The notes under the pieces were generated by a model. It had not been told where the DNA came from. It saw only the letters and a list, made by a program, of their open reading frames with translations, and searched no databases. This document shows positions 24,745 through 35,237 of a DNA stretch of 61,184 nucleotides, piece after piece. A program made the translations under genes and the position numbers. Numbering within the stretch: the first letter of the stretch is position 1; each line of letters starts with the position of its first letter. Location of the stretch: the NCBI GenBank assembly GCA_016098155.1, contig JAAAJB010000113.1, forward strand, positions 1 through 61,184, read 5' to 3'. Source of the DNA: Actinomortierella ambigua (lineage: Eukaryota > Mortierellomycota > Mortierellomycetes > Mortierellales > Mortierellaceae).

Positions 24745-26634
24745 ATGCACCACCAACAATTCACATCTGCCCCTGTGGTCTTTGACGACAACGACCTTGA
24801 CGATGTCTGCGAGTATGAGCCAGTCATGAACCCTGACCCATTTCGTGTGATGCCGACAGGTGTTGTCAAAGACTGCCGCTGGCGTGTCCCCTCAAGGCTT
24901 CGCCTCGGTTACACCTGCAGCCCATGCTTTATCATGAATGGAGTCTTCTGCAGAGCAGTCATTGACAAAGTCAAACCCACAGGCCATTGTGGGCTCTTCA
25001 TTCAGCTTGCCCAAGATGTGCCGCATTTTCGAACTGCCGTCTCTCTCCGTGGCCGCCTCGATGTTTACGAGGACAAAGGTGACTTTGTCAAGGGCACCAT
25101 GGTTGCATCCCAAGAGTTTAACGTCAAGCTGACCAGGATTGGCGATGCATGGGGTAAGATGACGAAATGGGGCGAAATATGAACAGATGAATATATGAAC
25201 CCATGCACAAAAAAGCCTATCATCAGAGTTTAATATCTCTCATAAAGATTTTAAAGCAAGCCTATCGGTGGCTCATGATCGGAGTCGCATAATTCTTTTA
25301 ATCCGCATGCATGCATGCGGGACCCTGTTCTATTAACGCCACGACCCTGGCATATTAACACTTCGACCCCGTTATATTAACACTTTTGACCCTTCCCTGC
25401 ATCGCCAAGAATAGGCTCAAGCTATATGTTCTGCCTAAGCCATATCGAGAAGTTTCAAACCCTGCTTATCGATTTCTCAAGCGTCATCAATGGGGGCATG
25501 CACCGACGACCGGAAATCACCCACTTTAACGATCCTAGGCACTCCAACCTTGCCATTATCGATGGCTCCTCCCGCGAGATCATCTTTTACGCCGACAAGA
25601 AGACGCTCGAGACCCTCGTGCCAACCATCCACAGAATTGCCTACCCGGCCCGGGACGCCCCTGGTCATGGCCACACAGCAGACAGCGGCAATCCTCTTTT
25701 GCTCTCGTCCTCCAACCCGTGGGATTCCAATGAAGAAGGTTATCACAGTGGCTCATCAAGTAAGACGAACAGACGCGGTATCATTCAAGTGAGCAGCAAC
25801 CTTTCTGAGATGACCTATGACAGCGAGACAAATCCTCAAGATCAGCAGCAGCAGCAGCAGCAGCCACCGCCGCCGCAACAGGAGCTGCCACGGCGACGAC
25901 GCTATAATCGCACTCCGCCACCAATCCCCACAGCTGCTGTACAAGAGGCCATGGAGCGACGACGGCTAAGACTTCGTCTCCCAGTAGCCTCTTCTCCCTG
26001 CTCTTCCTCTCCATCCTCTTCATCCTCGTCGCCCACATCAGCAGCATCAGCAACGGCGTCCCATGCGCAATTGTCGGGTACGGGCATGGAACACTGGGTC
26101 CTCAAACCGAATGTGTCGCGAAAGGCCTTTCGGGAGCTACTGGACTGTGTCTACAACAACCGGTTGCCGGAGGTGATCCACATTGTTCGTTCCGAAGAGT
26201 TCCTGACGCTCTGTCGCGACAATCATCTCGTGCAACCTTATCAGCACTACATCATGAACTTGCGTGGGCTCATGATGCGTGGCATCGCACCGGAGCTGCT
26301 GATCAAGATGCTTCCAATCCGGGCCCCCGAGACCTTTGTCCATGTCGGCAACATCATCGTCTCAACCATTGCCGCCCAATGGTCCGTCATCCCGACCAGG
26401 ACCAAGGAGCGCCTGGCCTCGTTTGTCAAGGATCCGTCGGGCTTGCTCTTGCCTATCCTCTTGCTTTTGAATGGCAGTGCTGTCGGTGCCGCTAGTGCCA
26501 CTAGTTTTTCTGTCAATGCCGCCGCCACCACCACCACTACCTCCCCTACTGCCGCCGAAGAGGAGGCTCTTCCTGCGCCACAGCCACCTCTGGAACGCGT
26601 GCTCACAAAGAAACCTTCAAGGCGGGCCTTGTAG
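24745..26634 (+). CDS. Unrecognised MATH/BTB-like protein
   Basis: Two exons, 24745-25153 and 25415-26634, join in frame (GTAAGA donor, ATAG acceptor) to 542 aa. Residues about 35-140 have the alternating pattern of a MATH-like beta sandwich, with CRWRVPSRLRL, GLFIQLAQD and EFNVKLTRIGDAWG. Residues about 140-210 (SNLAIIDGSSREIIFYADKK) faintly resemble a BTB entry strand. Then comes a disordered stretch with polyGln, Pro, Arg and Ser. A helical block of about 120 residues (VSRKAFRELLDCVYNN to LLLPILLLL) resembles a BACK-type helical region. If correct, it would be a Cullin-3 adaptor-like scaffold, but no motif is diagnostic. The tail is Ala/Thr-rich. I do not recognise an orthologue. Its intron carries tandem repeats and a palindrome. 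Confidence 0.6.
25303..25320. repeat. Perfect 18-bp palindrome
   Basis: CCGCATGCATGCATGCGG equals its own reverse complement. It lies in the single intron of the MATH/BTB-like gene, directly against the first of three 22-bp repeats. Confidence 0.95.
25321..25391 (+). repeat. Three tandem imperfect 22-bp repeats
   Basis: Units start at 25321, 25343 and 25365, each with GACCC, a TATTAAC core and a short C/T-rich end. A partial fourth GACCC begins at 25388. The units sit inside an intron. The last two are more alike than the first. Confidence 0.9.
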
Positions 26635-27065
26635 GGTCTTTTGTCTTCTTCGAGAGCACATCCTCTTCACTCCTCCCCCCCCCCTCTCGCTTCTTAAACA
26701 TACATACACATCTACGCCCACATACACATGTACACATGCATTGATGCAAACTGCAATACAAGTAACTGTGGGTCACGCGTTGTTCATGACACTTTTACGA
26801 TTACATATACACATAGTCCTTCAGTAGCATATATTCGCTGCAACAACTAATACATTGCAAAGATTCCTGAATTCATCTCGTTTCCTTTTCATTATTCAAC
26901 AAGAAGGGCAGGGAGGAAGGGGAAGGCGAAAAAAGTGTTTGTATGTAGGAACAATCATGCCTTTGTTTCCAGGATTGGTCACAGAGACTCTGCTATTCTC
27001 TCTTCTTCTCTGTCTCTCCATCTCTCTTTAGCACACGCACACACATGCACATACACACACACACA

Positions 27066-27107
<42 letters not shown>

Positions 27108-27145
27108 CACAGGCGTTCTCGAAAGCCATCAACAAGCCCAGCAGT
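26635..27145. other. Convergent spacer between MATH/BTB-like and AIG2-like genes
   Basis: No gene. It contains C-rich and CA-rich text at 26670-26740 and a CA-then-CT microsatellite at 27031-27104. Both neighbouring genes end here, so their 3' untranslated regions must lie in it. Confidence 0.7.
27031..27104. repeat. Compound CA/CT microsatellite
   Basis: A (CA)n run passes directly into a (CT)n run of about 38 bp, about 40 bp downstream of the stop codon of the minus-strand AIG2-like gene. Confidence 0.95.
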
Positions 27146-28042
27146 CTATGCCTGCACCGACGACAACACCGTCACCGACACCGACGACGACGACAACGGG
27201 ATGGTCGAGCGTTCAATCATCGTTGCGAAATCAGGGCTGGCCGAGATCCATCGCGCGCAGTTTTCGCGCTGAAAGGCCGCGAAATCCCACTCGCGCGTCC
27301 GGTCCAGATGCTCTAGCGGGCCTTCAAAGACATAGGCGTAAGCCTCGAGGACAGTGCCAGCGGGGGTCATGTCGTCTCCTTGGTGGTGGTGGTGGTGGTG
27401 GTGGTGGTGTTGGTGTTGATTGTCTGAGGAATGAACGACGGCAGCGGCGTATTTGGCTGGGACAGGGTCGAGGATCTGGACTTTTTGGACCGATCGCGGA
27501 TATTCCTGCATGGAAACAAATTTATCCACGTGTATAAATATAATGAACGCGTGATTTACGATCAGTTTTTATGTAGCTTTGTAAACACAGGGGTGGGTGG
27601 GAGGGTGGGAGGGGGGAAATGGGCTTTGCATGCAGCAAAGAGATAGGGTAAACATGCAAGGGCATTGCATTGATGTACGCCAACATTCGAGGAATATCTT
27701 TTACTTTCGAGAAACAAAAGACATCACAAGGAGGTGGGGTGGAACAAATGATCACTTGAGGTTGCTGACAAGGACTTCACTTACCGAGCCTTCAAATTGA
27801 TCAAGCCGGTGACGCTCAAGATCCGAATGGCCAAACACAAGAATACCGTTGACAGTACGCGAAGGATCGTCAACTGGGATAATCCCTGGATATGGTTGGT
27901 TGTGGTATGGGTGGCGGATGAAGCCTGAGATCGAGGCTCGGACGGAGTAGTGCTCTGCGTCGGCCTCGGGCCTTGTAACGGCATTGAGGACTCTTGGGTC
28001 CATCAGAGAACCATAAAAGAAGCAAGGGTGTGCGTTGGGCAT
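27146..28042 (-). CDS. AIG2/gamma-glutamylcyclotransferase-like protein
   Basis: Exons 28042-27785 and 27505-27146 give 205 aa. The N-terminal signature FFYGSLMDPRVL holds the YGSL glutamyl-binding loop (residues 10-13). The exon junction restores DQFEGSEYPR, whose Glu84 occupies the place of the family's catalytic acid. Members fold as a small beta barrel and release 5-oxoproline from gamma-glutamyl compounds, or act on related amide bonds. The true substrate of this subgroup is uncertain. An internal His-rich run (nine consecutive His, residues about 124-132) interrupts the domain where homologues have a loop, and could bind metal. The sequence after about residue 185 is Ser/Val-rich and poorly conserved in appearance. 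An unannotated further intron near the 3' end cannot be excluded. Confidence 0.82.
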
Positions 28043-28564
28043 TGTGATAGAGTCGTTGGTCGTTCAGCAAACACAATGGTTCAATAAACTGGGGAAAGGG
28101 GGAGAGGGGCAATGTCGTTTGACGAGTAACTAAAACAGCGTGTGAGAATAAAGTCAAAGGCGTGATAAGAGGGGGGAGATGAATAGAGGGGGAAAATGCC
28201 GAGTATAAATGCTTTTTGCGTCGCCCAAGAATGCAACGGAGGGCTCTCGACTCTTTGTGCAACCTGACCCCTCCTGATACATATGGATCGACTCATCATG
28301 AGTTGGTTGGAGAAAAGGCCTCCTGGGAAATAACCGGGAGACCTTTGACCAAACAAATGCGTTCCATGTTGGAATTGGTTCTTCTTGGCCCGTACGATTG
28401 CTGCGCTCGACTTTAGTGAGAGTTGAATCTTCGCCCCTTTTCGGGCTATACTTGATATCCTCACTCAGAAATCCCTGTTTGATTCTCTACACATGAACAG
28501 CCTCGCCTCTGACAGCCGGGCATTCGGTTCAAAGTAGATGGTGGTAGAACGAGAAAACGATAAT
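28043..28564. other. Spacer between AlaRS 3' end and AIG2-like 5' end
   Basis: Both neighbours are on the minus strand, so this should contain the AlaRS polyadenylation region and the AIG2-like promoter. Short frames exist on both strands, but none resembles a known protein. No repeat of note was seen. Confidence 0.55.
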
Positions 28565-31500
28565 TTATTGGCTGCTAACCATGCTATGCAGAGTTGTTAT
28601 CGAAGACGCATCCTTGACTTTGCCGCGTGCCAACTGTGGCTGTCCACCACCTTTGCCCCCTACTACATCAAGCACGCTCTTGAGGACCTTGCCGGCATGC
28701 AACTTGGGATGAGTCGGTTGATCGAGCGTGACGAGGATATTATCACCCCAAATGAGAATGTGTACGCACTCGGGATCTTGCTCACGGATGTAGTTGGCCT
28801 TCTTGGTGAAAAAGTCTTGGTCTTGAATGTCTGCATCCAACTCATGCACCTTCACTCGGACATCATCGCTGCCCTGAGACTTGAGTTGACCAGCGATGGC
28901 GGGCTTTGCTGATGGGGCCTTGACGAGAGTGTCGACGACCTGGTTGTACTTTTGTGACCAGTTCTGGAGAAGGTCCTTCATCTTGTCCACCTTTTGGTCA
29001 AGCCCACCTCCAGCTGCTGATGCCGTCGCGACAGCACTATCTCCTTGACTCTTCTTCGCCTTTTGGGTGATGGCATAGGCCTTCAAGTCTTGGTTCAGCT
29101 TGCCAATCATCTGGTCCTGCTCAATGTAATATTGAACAGCGCTCTGCCCGACGATCGCTTCCACTCTCCGAGTGCCTATCAACAGGCAAACATAGTTTCG
29201 TAAGATCAATAACACGCTCATGACAATGCAATTAGGATAGAATATCCATCATCTCCTCAAAATGTGTGTGTTGTGTGTGTCCATGTACCGGATTTAACTT
29301 ACCAGCGGCAACAGAGCCTTCAGAAATGATCTTGAAGGGGTAGATATTAGACAAGTCCGCGACATGAGTGCCACCGCAGAGTTCCATGGACACTTCTGGG
29401 AACTAGACGTCGTTTAAAAACGGCCATTAACCGCGTTGATAGTTTAGGAAAAGGCAGGACTGGTATGCTTGGATAGGAGACTCGAATCATATCTTCATTG
29501 AGCAATCGTGCAACTTACGTCAACAACGCGGACAAGTTCACCATACTTCTCGGAAAAGACGGCAATCGAGCCCATGTCAATGGCCTCTTGCAATGGATAC
29601 TCCTATCAATGTTTGCGGGAAAAAACCCCCACCGAGGCGCAAGGGAGAGCTCGCTGTGAGAAACATTTTCGCTTTCGGCTTTGATGTTCAAGCAAGTACT
29701 GCCTATCTCTACTCTTACCTTGATCACGGGTGCGAGCTTCTGCAACGCAACGGTATTGATCCAAGACTCGATCTCCCGGATTTGATCGTTCGTCAAAGCC
29801 TTGCCATGAGTAAAATCGAACCGCAATCGCGATGGCTCCACCAGTGACCCTAGTCAACCGTATCCAACACATAGAGTTGTTACTTGCAATGTCCCATAGT
29901 TGAACTTGCTTGACCATCCACCATTCATGATTTCAGCTGTAGCTCCTCTGACTCCACTTTTTTGGTTGTTGTTTGTAAGCGTTGCGTGTGGTTTACCTGC
30001 TTGCATGATAGGCTTGCCAAGGACTCGGCGCAGCGCCGCATTCAACAAATGCGTGGCACTATGATGAGCGGCCGCTCCATCGCGAAGAGGCCTGTCGACG
30101 GACGCAGTGAGCTTAAACCCTTTGCGCAAGCACTGCAAATCATCCTCAATCGTATTCTCATCGCTGGGCTGCACACGAACGGCAATACCCCGTTCATAAG
30201 GCGAAAAGACATCGACAACCTTCCATTCGCTGCCGTTGGCCAGGCGGAGATGACCCGCATCGGGAGTCTGACCACCACCAAAGCCGTAGAAGGGGCAGGG
30301 ATCAATGGCGAGAATCATATCGTGGCTTCCATCCTCCGCCGACTGTGCCGCCAACACTGTCGCTGGCTGATCGGAAAGATGCTGGTTGTCGTAGCCCGAG
30401 AATTGGGGGAAGACACCCTCGTCCTTCCAGGCAAGCGTCTTTGTGAAGGCTCCACTTGTCGAGCTCTTCCATGATGCACGCCCCTTTTCCTGCTGCTTGG
30501 CTTTTAACGCCTCGACGGCCACCAAATCCACCTTCCAGCCACGCTCTTGAGCAATCAAGACTGTGAGGTCAAGTGGGAAGCCATAGGTGTCGTACAGCTT
30601 GAAGGCCACCTCGGGCGGGACCTCCTTGGTGTCTGAGAGATCCTGCTGCTTGAAGACGGGCTCCAGAAGCGCCAGGCCTTTAGACATTGTACTCATAAAG
30701 ATCTCCTCCTCGTGCTGAATGACGCTCTTGATGGAGTCTTGTCGTGTTGCCAACTCTGGATAAACATCATTGCCCAAGGACTCGAGCAGGTATGGGTATA
30801 ATTCCGTCATGAACGGTTCTAAAAATACATGCGGAAGAAATGATAAGTAAATCAAAGATACGACAGCTTGATCAGTGAAAAGCCCCCACAGTCATGAACA
30901 GTAATTGAATGAGAAAAGCGCATTATCATACTTGTGAATCCAAGCTGATTTCCTGAGCGAAGTGCGCGTCGGATGATTCGCCGTAAAACATAGCCACGTC
31001 CAATGTTACTATAGGGTTGAAAAAATACTTGATTAGAAAAATACTCCCCCCATTCACAAGTTCGAACGCAGATCATTGCGTCGGCGGAGTGAGGTTAGCA
31101 TGTCTTACCTGGGAATAACGCCATCCGCAATCAGGAAGCACATGGCACGAAGGTGGTCTGCAACGATCTTGTGGTGTGGGGTCATGGTTGTCTCCGATAC
31201 CTTGCTCCCTTCGATGCCATTCTTCGCCATGACGTTGTTCAAGCCTTTGAAGATTGGAGAAAAGGCATCCGTCTGAAAGTTGTTATCCTTGGACTGAACC
31301 ACAGCCGCCAATCGCTCCAGGCCCATGCCGGTATCGACACAGACAATCGGCAGATCCTCCAATCGTCCCTGATCATTTCTGTAATGCTGCATAAACACCA
31401 AGTTCCAGATCTCAAGCCAGCGATCCTCGCCAAGGCTGTCATCTCGAGTGTCCCAAAAGATCTCTGTACAAGGTCCGCAGGGTCCTGGTCCGTCACCCAT

Positions 31501-32253
31501 CGACCAAAAGTTGTCTTCTGGCCCACAGCGAAGAATCCTCTCTTCAGGAACGCCCTCCTGGTTCTTCCAGATGTCGAAAGTTTCCTGATCCGTCGAGAGC
31601 ACGCTATACAAATTTTTTTTGGAATGCGAAAAAAACGTTTAGTTAACACTCTCCAGAAATACAAAGCTATGGATTTTTTGAATACGAGTCGTAGCCCTGG
31701 AAGAGACTTACGTGACCCGGAGACGATCCTTAGGCAACTTTACAACGTCGGTGAGAAAGCTCCATGCCATCCTGATGGCCTTCTCCTTGGAGTACTCGCC
31801 AAAGGAGAAATTGCCGAGCATTTCAAAAAAAGTATGGTGGCGAGGTGTATATCCGACGTTGTCCAGATCATTGTGCTTGCCGCCGGCACGCATGCACTTT
31901 TGTACGGATGTGGCCTGCTTAAAAGGCGAGATGGCCGGGTTGCGGAAGTAATCCTTAAACTGAACCATGCCCGCATTTGTAAAGAGCAGCGACCGATCAT
32001 TGTGCGGGATCACGCTGGACGACTTTGCAGGGAAATGGCCGTGCTTCTCCACAAAGAAATCCGTAAACTCCTTCCGGATCTCCGGAGTGCTCATTTGTCG
32101 AAGATAGCGCCGCGACGAAGCTGTCAAACGATAGAGGGAGCTGATTAGGGGCTGTGGGTACTGATTGCTACTAAAGTGATTCATTGTGGCCTTCCAGGCT
32201 GGTGGCGAGCCACATGGCCTGAGTAATGATCGGGTACTCCGTGCGGACAGCAT
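28565..32253 (-). CDS. Alanyl-tRNA synthetase, bacterial/mitochondrial type
   Basis: Eight exons: 32253-31712, 31603-31109, 31008-30932, 30818-29997, 29849-29719, 29602-29519, 29402-29303 and 29175-28565. They join in frame to 953 aa. The enzyme charges tRNA-Ala with alanine and clears mischarged Ser or Gly. The first 53 residues are rich in Arg, Ser and Leu and look like a mitochondrial presequence; the core starts at [10 protein letters not shown]. Seen in order: class II core with [13 protein letters not shown] and [14 protein letters not shown], the tRNA-recognition block [16 protein letters not shown], the editing site with HSATH and CGGTH, and a C-Ala domain with [13 protein letters not shown]. 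The core wording ([18 protein letters not shown]) follows bacterial enzymes more than eukaryotic cytosolic ones. A Met at residue 54 could give a shorter form without the presequence. A second, cytosolic AlaRS is expected elsewhere in the genome. Confidence 0.96.
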
Positions 32254-32627
32254 TCTTTCCAACAATGTCTATTGCGGAGGCAGGTGGGGCCATGAACCTC
32301 ACGAAAAGGAACGAGCAGTATAAAAAAAGTGCCTGGACACCACGGTCACATGACCTGAGTAAAAATTTGGTGGCGCGACAGGCTCAGTTCCCTTCGTGCA
32401 TGCCTACCGTTCAACAGAGTCAGAAGCTACTACATGGTAAAGTTCCTCGGGAAACAGCCGAAAGCAGTAAAGCGTGTACAAGAACAGCTCTTGGAAGAAG
32501 TTCTTTGATCATCTGATACGGAGAGTTGTAGACAGATGTTCTGTACTACTACTTGTGGTTTGCCCCTGAAATAAAACTTGCCACTCCATAGTGCCTCCAG
32601 ACTCGAGTATGTATATTATTGTGTGGA

Positions 32628-32654
32628 TGTATGTATGTATGTGTGTGTGTGTGT
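32628..32654. repeat. GTAT/GT microsatellite
   Basis: Short GTAT tetranucleotide units run into a GT dinucleotide run. Confidence 0.85.
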
Positions 32655-33286
32655 TTCCGATTGGTTTTTGGTTGACCGTTACTAGGATGTGACAACTAGA
32701 CAGCAAGAGCGAAGCCGTCTTTCGCTATTCCCAGTTTGGCGGAAGCAGTAAATAATGCGATCTCGAACTATCTCCAACACCAACCATACTGCCACAAATG
32801 AGGAGGCCAAAGTTGGTATCGACACCTGTCTCCTTGTTTGCCCCCCTAGCACCACATACATGTATCAGCATTGGGAACAATATGATATCCCGGGGAGATG
32901 GCTAAAAAAGAATTGGCAATGAAGGGAAGAAAAGGAATAGGGAGCGTGCTTCCCTCGATGACGCATTGTACAGAAGAGAAACTACGATTACGAAAATAAC
33001 GCCTGTCTCCAGTAAGCATGCACCAAACACAGCAAGGAGTGCCATGGTGTCGGTGTTTGGGTACCCAAGCGCAGGAGAACAGAGCATAACGGTGGATTTG
33101 GCATCCATGCATCCCCGCCTTGGCGTTTGGTTTCCCAACTCCAAACCTTTTCTTGTTCGCGTGCTGCAGTTTCGAAGGGTAGCAACAACACCGTCCGTGG
33201 TGAAGTGCATTCCAGTCTCTGTGCACGTTCCGAGGAGAGAGAACGGAAAAAAGGGTGCATCGAGTATCAAGAGAGATAGCTCGAGA

Positions 33287-33455
33287 AAGAGAGATACAGA
33301 GAGATACAGAGACAGAGAAAGAGAGGGGAGAGGGAGGGAGAAAGAGGGGAGGGAGAGATTGAGAGAGCGAACCCATTCACTCACAGACCAGAGAGTGAAG
33401 AGAGAGAGAAAGAGAGAGCCAAGAGACAGAGACAGAGAGAGAGAGAGAGAGAGAG
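33287..33455. repeat. GA-rich simple repeat tract
   Basis: GA/GAGACA-type repeats with interruptions, ending in a nearly pure GA run at about 33435-33455. On the opposite strand this is a CT tract, so the Leu/Ser-rich frames there are spurious. Confidence 0.9.
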
Positions 33456-33812
33456 TAAAAGGGGCACAGGGTCATCCTTTTGCTTGCAGTACATCTCTGT
33501 CGCTACACAAAACTTCGATATACCATACAAACACACTACACACACAGCTTTTTGGAGGGAGAAACATACGGATGAGGAAGGATGGGTGGTGAGGTGGTTT
33601 GACACGCACACATATGTACACACTCACTTACAAATCCCCTCAGTCACCATTGCTATGCACGATGGATGCTAGGTCGAGGAGAAAAGGCGGCAGGGTTTGA
33701 GGCTGTTATTGTTGTTGTTGGGGGGGGGGAGGCAGTGAGTCGAGGTTGAGGGAGGAAAGAGGAAGAGGAAGAGGAAAATGGGGAGGGGAAAGGAAAGAGG
33801 GGAGAGATCGGG

Positions 33813-33880
33813 GCAGGCAAGGCAAGGCAGGCAGACAGGCAGACAGGCAGACAGACAGAGCAGACAGGCAGGAAGGAACA
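33813..33880. repeat. CAGG/CAGACAGG tandem repeats
   Basis: Imperfect tandem units of GGCA and CAGACAGG over about 65 bp in the AlaRS-kinase spacer. Confidence 0.85.
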
Positions 33881-35237
33881 GGCAGCTCAACCACTCTCCA
33901 TGTTGTCTGTTTCTCTCGGTCGAGTCTGCACATCTCCTCCCTCAGTCCTCCCTTCTTTTTTCCCTCCTCCTCCTCCCCCCTCCCCTTCTTTCATTTCCTG
34001 TCTTTTCCCCCTCCTACTCTCGCGTTAGCGTGGGTGGGATTTCAATCAACCAAGCGGCAAGTGCACCTCACTGTGCACGAATGCAGTCGCTGTTGGTTGG
34101 GGTCTTGAGCTTTCCCCCTCTGACGTCTCGTCTCTTGTCGTGGGGGATGGTGCTATTGGCAGTTGGTTGCGAGCTACATGAGCGAAGGACAAAATACCCC
34201 TGAGGAAGCTAGAGTTTCTTTTTTTTTTCTCAGCTGTTGTGTGTCCTGGTCCACAAAGGTACAAAAACCCAACGCATTATTTTTTCTTCTCTTCTACATG
34301 GTGAGTGGTCGAGAAGAGACAGAGGACAAGGAGAGAAAGAAGAGGGGGGGGGAGAGAGGAGAGAGAGCAGGCCCTGCCAACATTGCATGCACTACTTTTG
34401 TCTACAACATTGTTCATTCTTCTTCCCCCCTTTCCATTCACACACACACCTACCTCCACCTTTCTTCTCCATTGTGGCATCCCCCTCCTCCCATTGCGCT
34501 CCCTTGCCTACGCCCCACCCGCGCTATCACCTTTTTTTTTCAGGGCCGAATCCGTGACTGCGGTGCCCTGACACTCCCTCTCTGTCTTCCGTTTCTTCGT
34601 TAGCCGCCCTCCTTCCCCCTCTCCACACGGCACACGCACCCCCTCCACACACACACACATACACACACCCCGCGCGGCTCCCTTCAGCTCGGTCTCACTA
34701 CCCCCTCCTCCAAACCAGACCAGACCACACCACACCAACGCCGCACCCACACCACACCGTACCATTCAACTTCAACGCAACACCGTCTGTTGCCTCGTTT
34801 TCTCTTCATTTTATTGTCGTTGTCATTGTCGTTGTCGTTCTTCAGACCACGCGCTACACCGTCGAGAAAGTCAGAGTAGCTGCCAGCACCGGCCCCATCC
34901 ACTTTCCCCCCCCCCCTTTCTTCTTCTTCTTCCTCCCTCGATAGAAGAGCATTGGTCCCCTTGGCTACCCAACCCCACTTTTTCCTCTCCTTCCCGCCAA
35001 CTTGCAGCTCAAATACTCTGTTTACTCGCCGACAACAATTGTTTTTTTTTTTTTTGGTCTTCTTGCCACAAAGCTCTCTCTCTTTCTCTCTTTCTCTCTC
35101 TCCCTCCACGCCACGTTATTATTGCCAGCCCGCCTCTCGCTTGGCTGCTGCATGCCACACTCCAGCGTTGTGACCATCGTTGGAAGAGTGTGTGACCTAC
35201 ACCACGAGTATCCGGCTCCTCAGGATAGCTTGCCACC

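Larger units (their letters stand above)
32254..35237. other. Three-kilobase divergent spacer of low complexity
   Basis: No supported gene. It separates the AlaRS and SIN-kinase starts. Contents: a GTAT/GT microsatellite (32628-32654), GA-rich text (33287-33455), CAGACAGG-like repeats (33813-33880), G runs near 33720 and very pyrimidine-rich text from about 33910 to 35110. The last part probably includes the kinase 5' leader. The segment 32940-33240 has ordinary complexity and overlapping open frames on both strands, but nothing I recognise. Confidence 0.55.

Noticed and set aside
25321..25391. CRISPR-like array
   Set aside because: Only three contiguous 22-bp units with no spacers, inside a eukaryotic intron.
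28081..28464. 127-codon minus-strand frame between AlaRS and the AIG2-like gene
   Set aside because: No motif; it overlaps the probable promoter of the AIG2-like gene and has competing frames.
32966..33592. Possible basic protein gene of about 208 codons in the AlaRS-kinase spacer
   Set aside because: Half the frame is GA-repeat translation (Arg-Glu), the other half overlaps equally open frames on the opposite strand, and no motif is seen.
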